Assembly: GCA_021162325.1 (NCBI GenBank)
Contig: JAGGYV010000317.1
Coordinates: 1-6,301 of the forward strand
Length of the DNA: 6,301 nucleotides
DNA from: Desulfobacteraceae bacterium
Lineage (GTDB): Bacteria; Desulfobacterota; Desulfobacteria; Desulfobacterales; Desulfosalsimonadaceae
Direction: 5' to 3'
Shown: positions 4,555 through 6,301 of the stretch, in pieces
Position numbering within the stretch: position 1 is the first letter of the stretch
Layout: every line of letters starts with the position of its first letter
Program-made: the position numbers and the translations under genes
Notes under the pieces: model-generated
What the model was told of the DNA's origin: nothing
The model's database searches: none
The model's input: the letters and a program-made list of their open reading frames with translations, nothing else

Positions 4555-6255
4555 ATGAAAAAACTGGAAGAAATGCCCCCTGAATCAGAGCTTGACGAGA
4601 TACGAATCAGGAATATTTTTAAAGTGGAGCAGGAACGGGTTGCAAGCAGATCGGTCTTTCCTTTTCCTGTCACCAAATGTGCCACTTATCTTAAAAAGCG
4701 CCGAATGGCCATTATTAACGGGGTGTTAACAGAAAATGAATCTCTGAATAGTTCCGTGGTTACCGGTGACCTGACCGCCTATCTGCCGAAGGGCCGCGCA
4801 CATAATAAAAATTTAACAGACTTTCACAATCAGGATATTCCCGCTTACATGATGGCTCTCCAGGCCGAGGCGATCCTGAATTTTCCTTTTATGAAAGATG
4901 TGTTAAAAAATTATAAAACTCTGCCGGGCTACAGGATTCAGAAGTTTTTTCTTGAGGTGATCGTGAGGGTCGCCGCGCATTTTTTTCCGGATTCTGTGGT
5001 GCTGGGGCATAGCACCAAGCCGGAAATTTGTCTGGCGAAAGCGACCATTGCGAGTGATATGGGTTGTTTTGACCTTTATAAGGTGCTTGGAGAAGCGTAT
5101 CCTGTCTATCATGCCGAGATAACACGTCGAATGCCCGCATATGTGGCGGAAAACATGGATGCGCTTATCAATGCAGGAGCGGGAAAACTTAAATCTCCGG
5201 CCGAGTTTTTTGTGTGGGGTAAAAAGCGGCGATTTCTTGGATTGCACCCGGTTATCGAGGTGCCCCAGAAGCATCTTCTGGGTGAATCTCCCTGGGTTTC
5301 CCAGGACCAGATAGCCAGAAAAGTAATCTGTCGGAAGATTCTTCAGGACGTGAAGGAATCATTGAAGATAAATCCGGAAAAACCGGTTTATGTCATTGAT
5401 TTTGGTGGTGGCGTCGGTAATCTTTCCGAAATTCTGCTTAAAAAAATTTACTCAATACCGGATTCAGAAGATGGAATCCGGGAGTTGATGAAAAGAAAAG
5501 TTCGAATTATTGTAAGGGACGCCTCTGCGCGACAAATTAAGGGAGGCCGCCGGCGTTTTGAGAAAATGGAATCCGGATTAAACGGGGCCGGGATTCATCT
5601 TAGAGGAATTAATAGAAATATATGTTTTCTTGAAAATGATATTACCATTGCAATGGATTCGGCGGATCAATCTATAATCGAAGGAAAAACACCAGCCCAG
5701 GTGCTTTTATCAAAATGGCCGGATATGAATCTGGCGGACAGTCTCGTAATCGGCATGAGTGCTTATGTTTTAGGTGCTATTCCGAATGAATTTATGGAAA
5801 AAGTTGCAAATGAGATATGTCGCCAGTGCACAAAATTTTATGTTGTTGATTTTTCGTCTCCCATGTGGAGACCAAAGGCTTTTCTGGAGGATACGGGGAA
5901 ATGGGGTGAGGCCTATTTGCGAGCGGTTCATGGGAAAACAGATGGATGGATGGATGCCATTTTACATCCCCATGCAAAATTAATGGCTTTATCCCCAGGG
6001 ATTGCTTCTCAATATGCAGCATGGCCCGGGGTGGACGGACATAACGCCGGGTATACGATTCAGTCCGATGGCTTCCTGAAGGTTCCGAATATCCAGAGCC
6101 TGGCTGTGAAAATGCAAAAATTACACAAAAAAAATATTTATTACACTTCAAAGGTCAGGTTGTTCACACTAATTTATCTAGGGTATGCTGAATCCGGAAA
6201 CATCGCATTAGCGGGCGTACCAGGCTGGATGGCTGATTATTTGATAGCGGAATAA
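4555..6255 (+). CDS. large protein with C-terminal class I methyltransferase-like domain
   Basis: This encodes 566 residues from ATG 4555. AGGA at 4540-4543 sits 11 bases before it. An in-frame GTG at 4546 would follow AGGA by only 2 bases and is less likely. The C-terminal half looks like a Rossmann SAM-binding fold: VYVIDFGGGVGN (278-289) as motif I, VRIIVRDAS (316-324) as the next strand, ADSLVIGMSAYVLG (394-407) in the motif IV region and FYVVDFSSP (428-436) as a late strand. The N-terminal half (about 1-270) is not recognised. It is mixed helical in appearance, starts with a charged segment, and has scattered rather than paired cysteines, so no obvious zinc site. No signal peptide or membrane segment is seen, so it is probably cytosolic. 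A (GATG)4 microsatellite at 5941-5956 encodes part of TDGWMDA. The substrate is unknown. It lies about 600 bases from the small gene, so joint transcription from the sigma54 promoter is doubtful. Methyltransferase activity is inferred from motif I and the strand pattern. Confidence 0.85.
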   Translation: MKKLEEMPPESELDEIRIRNIFKVEQERVASRSVFPFPVTKCATYLKKRRMAIINGVLTENESLNSSVVTGDLTAYLPKGRAHNKNLTDFHNQDIPAYMMALQAEAILNFPFMKDVLKNYKTLPGYRIQKFFLEVIVRVAAHFFPDSVVLGHSTKPEICLAKATIASDMGCFDLYKVLGEAYPVYHAEITRRMPAYVAENMDALINAGAGKLKSPAEFFVWGKKRRFLGLHPVIEVPQKHLLGESPWVSQDQIARKVICRKILQDVKESLKINPEKPVYVIDFGGGVGNLSEILLKKIYSIPDSEDGIRELMKRKVRIIVRDASARQIKGGRRRFEKMESGLNGAGIHLRGINRNICFLENDITIAMDSADQSIIEGKTPAQVLLSKWPDMNLADSLVIGMSAYVLGAIPNEFMEKVANEICRQCTKFYVVDFSSPMWRPKAFLEDTGKWGEAYLRAVHGKTDGWMDAILHPHAKLMALSPGIASQYAAWPGVDGHNAGYTIQSDGFLKVPNIQSLAVKMQKLHKKNIYYTSKVRLFTLIYLGYAESGNIALAGVPGWMADYLIAE

Positions 6256-6301
6256 AAATTAAATTCAAGAATTAATAAATTCCCAACAACTCTTTCTCAG
6301 A

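Noticed and set aside
4889..5274. Minus-strand frames at 4889-5140, 4903-5274 and 5792-6151, and plus-strand frame 5774-5983
   Set aside because: They overlap the 566-residue gene, whose own frame carries recognisable methyltransferase motifs; they look like shadows.

Overview
The window looks like a bacterial chromosome of moderate GC content with AT-rich intergenic DNA. The style of the proteins (a GAF/AAA+ sigma54 activator beside several SAM-dependent methyltransferases) and a recurrent short dispersed repeat suggest a deltaproteobacterium, probably a Desulfobacteraceae-like sulfate reducer. This assignment is inference: no rRNA or taxon-specific marker gene is present.

Left half, all on the minus strand, read right to left. 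(i) 3354-1798 encodes a sigma54-dependent enhancer-binding regulator with GAF, AAA+ and Fis-type helix-turn-helix domains. (ii) 1663-536 encodes a class I SAM methyltransferase with an N-terminal winged helix. (iii) 362 to beyond the left edge is the start of a methyltransferase carrying an N-terminal Trm112-like zinc ribbon. This last gene is cut by the window edge. The gaps of about 134 and 173 bases show no convincing terminator.

Centre: the divergent region 3355-3602 is a compact control region. It holds three related 17-base operator-like sequences (3372-3439), two of which form a long inverted repeat. About 45 bases further right is a near-consensus sigma54 -24/-12 promoter on the plus strand (3485-3500). 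This promoter points at a small uncharacterised gene (3603-3956). The likely circuit is that the regulator binds the three sites, activates sigma54 transcription of the small gene, and perhaps controls its own gene. A related site lies just upstream of the winged-helix methyltransferase.

Right half: the small gene is flanked by two direct copies of a roughly 70-base repeat with a conserved hairpin (3509-3575 and 4031-4101). The nearly 600-base gap 3957-4554 holds the second repeat copy, a degenerate minus-strand reading frame that may be a mobile-element remnant, and a perfect 8-5-8 dyad at 4443-4463. The plus-strand gene 4555-6255 then encodes a 566-residue protein with a C-terminal Rossmann methyltransferase-like half and a long N-terminal half I do not recognise.

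Overall, three methyltransferase or methyltransferase-like proteins are grouped with one sigma54 regulator. The substrate and pathway cannot be read from the sequence.
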